Part shown: positions 62,201 to 64,000 of the stretch, one piece after another | How the letters are laid out: each line of letters opens with the position of its first letter | Numbering within the stretch: the stretch's first letter is position 1 | Source: Vanilla planifolia | Taxonomy: Eukaryota; Streptophyta; Magnoliopsida; Asparagales; Orchidaceae | Length of the DNA stretch: 64,000 nucleotides | Assembly (NCBI GenBank): GCA_023846275.1 | Contig: JAIUJO010000190.1 | Span: forward strand, 572,298 to 636,297 | Reading direction: 5' to 3' | Notes under the pieces: model-generated | What the model was told of the DNA's origin: nothing | The model's input: only the letters and a program-made list of their open reading frames with translations | Database searches by the model: none | Position numbers and translations under genes: made by a program

Positions 62201-64000
62201 CTCAAAGCATTATAAGGGTCACACAATAAGAGGTTTTGTGTTAATTTGCAAAACAACTAAATCAAAGCAAATAACTTGAATAAATGAGATAAAGTATGCA
62301 GCAAATTATATATTTTGGATAGGAAGGACGTTACCATAACAACAATAATCATCAAATAATGTAAAAATTTAAATATCTCATAAAACATACCAAATCATTA
62401 GAAAAAACATTCGAAAAATATAAAATTCAGTATTAAATCTGATAGAGCTCATTGAGATAAGTTAAACAATTATTATTTGATCTCGATAGAATAGCACTTA
62501 GAATTACAATGAATGACAAAATTTGAAAAGCATAAAAAAATAAAATATTTATTTTAGGGCTAAATACAGATTAGCTAAAGTAACATAATTTGTCAAAATT
62601 AAAGTGATGTTCAGCTTAAATGGGGGGTGAAATAAAGTTTAATAAAAACATAAAAAATGGAAAATAAAACATAGATGAAAAAAGATAAATTGTATTGAAA
62701 AGTTGCATTTGAGGATATTAAAAATATCTTGCTTAGCATCCTCAATGATCAGATAATGTATCAATTAAATTGTTTCTTATAGATTGTTAAAACCATCGAA
62801 AAAAAGAGGGAAGGTTTTTTTATAGTAATAAAACAAAATGAAAGTTAAATATCTAAAGAAATCACATAAGTTATAATTTCTTGTTGAATTTAAATATATA
62901 GAGGTAATTAAGTGAAGCTACTTTAATAGACAAATTAGTTAAGAAATAAAATTTCTCATGAAGAATGAAAGTAATGCTTAAAAATTAAAATTTTAAAAAC
63001 ATAAAATAAATATAGAGTTGGATAGCTCATCAAGATAAGTCTAACGACTTGTATTTCATTACATATTAAAAAATTAAGCAAGAAATAATAACAACGAAAT
63101 TTTTCCATGAAACTGAACAAAATATATATGAAAGCTTATATTATTTTAATTGAAGCAATATAATATAACCGAATTTATGTAATTTAAAAGCTTTATGAGT
63201 GGTCATTTAGAATTTCAAAGTAGTATAACCAATAGAATGTAAAGAATTCCAAGAAATAAGAACTATATTAGAAAGATATATTACATAATACTAAGGAGAA
63301 TAAGTCTAGCATCCTTGAATAGAAAATTAGTTAAGAATAATTTTTTTTTGTAAACAACAAAAAGTCCACACAAATTAAAAAAATTAAAATAATCAAGAAG
63401 ATATCAAATTTGATAGAAGTTATTAAAGAGAGTATGTCGACATTTGCTTTATTTTTATTAGGGCACTTTTTAATTCATAGGAACTATCAAATAAAAAAAA
63501 ACTATAAATCATTCTTTTAATATTAAGGAAATATTACCTAAAGCTAAAGTTAGAAAAATTGAAGCCATGTAACAAAATGTAATCAAAGCAAGGTAAGGGT
63601 TACATAAGAGTAGAATCAGAGAAACATTGTAGTTTAGCAAATACAAGCAAAATTTTTGAATAAATAAGATAGTTTATGAGAAAGATACATGATAAATCAT
63701 TTTAAATGAGCCAAGAATAAAAATACATGATAAATCATTTTAAATGTCTATAAGAAATTTAAAATAAAAAAATAAATACTTAAATAAATAAACCTTATTA
63801 GACAAGTTCAATAATATTTTTTTCATCTCAATTAAATATTATATAGCTTTGAATTACTAAAGTAAATAAGCATAAAAAATTATGAAGCATTATATAAATA
63901 ATATATATGTATAAGTAAAATGAGATAACTTGTAGTAATACAATGAAATAAATAAAAATATAATATTAAAAGGAATGAGATAAAATTTATTGGAATGTTG
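59276..64000 (+). repeat. Block D of the ~420-bp satellite, plus orientation
   Basis: About 11 units running to the window edge. It resumes mid-unit at 'aaagtcacttgaaaggagaat' (the 'aaaggtcaca' landmark of the consensus). Landmarks near 60,246, 61,638 and 62,440 keep the usual order. No gene is present; the minus frame at 59,697-59,885 is repeat sequence. Confidence 0.85.
63685..63746. repeat. Short tandem duplication inside a satellite unit
   Basis: A 24-bp stretch starting 'atacatgataaatcatt' occurs at 63,685-63,708 and again, apparently identical, at 63,723-63,746 (period 38 bp). Because it is perfect while neighbouring units are heavily diverged, it arose recently. Confidence 0.85.

Noticed and set aside
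1-64000. CRISPR arrays, bacterial operons or organelle genes
   Set aside because: No short regularly spaced repeats, ribosome-binding sites, dense gene order or organelle genes were seen. The repeats, LINE and 5S relics point to a plant nuclear genome.

Overview
The window reads as plant nuclear DNA, probably repeat-rich heterochromatin of a flowering plant. It is very A+T-rich (about three quarters by eye). It holds long arrays of old tandem repeats, relics of 5S ribosomal RNA genes with the plant sequence, a decayed plant-type L1 LINE and a fossil Ty1-copia element whose end resembles SIRE/Tork-type elements. No intact protein-coding gene was found. Most open frames fall in the satellite or in pyrimidine tracts and have no recognisable product. 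I cannot name the species.

Layout. (1) 1-3,275 and 3,390-18,779 are one diverged satellite with a unit of about 420 bp, in minus orientation first and plus orientation after a head-to-head switch near 3.3 kb. The same satellite returns in plus orientation at 46,484-56,425 and 59,276-64,000, giving roughly 75 units by estimate. (2) 18,781-27,190 is a different array of about six units of 1.25-1.44 kb. Four of them keep a decayed 5S rRNA gene at the same place, about 350 bp into the unit, and the units share a long pyrimidine-rich tract. The other two units lost the 5S segment where an interspersed element, here called F1, now lies. (3) F1 copies lie at about 21,720-23,820 and 27,190-28,770, with a weaker relative at 57,100-58,640. 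The first two share a tRNA-like stretch on the minus strand. (4) 28,770-46,484 is non-satellite DNA. It holds a minus-strand LINE relic (about 34.0-38.4 kb: ORF1 zinc knuckle, endonuclease, reverse transcriptase, zf-RVT), a plus-strand Ty1-copia fossil (about 41.05-46.4 kb: gag, RT, RNase H, polypurine tract, likely 3' LTR), AT microsatellites and stretches in which I see nothing. (5) 56,425-59,276 interrupts the satellite and starts with a short lysine/glutamate-rich coding-like fragment on the minus strand, directly at the junction.

The most unusual items are the degenerate 5S-derived long-unit array, its direct junction with the 420-bp satellite, and F1 lying at the 5S position in two units. 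All alignments were made by eye. Percentages and boundaries are approximate.
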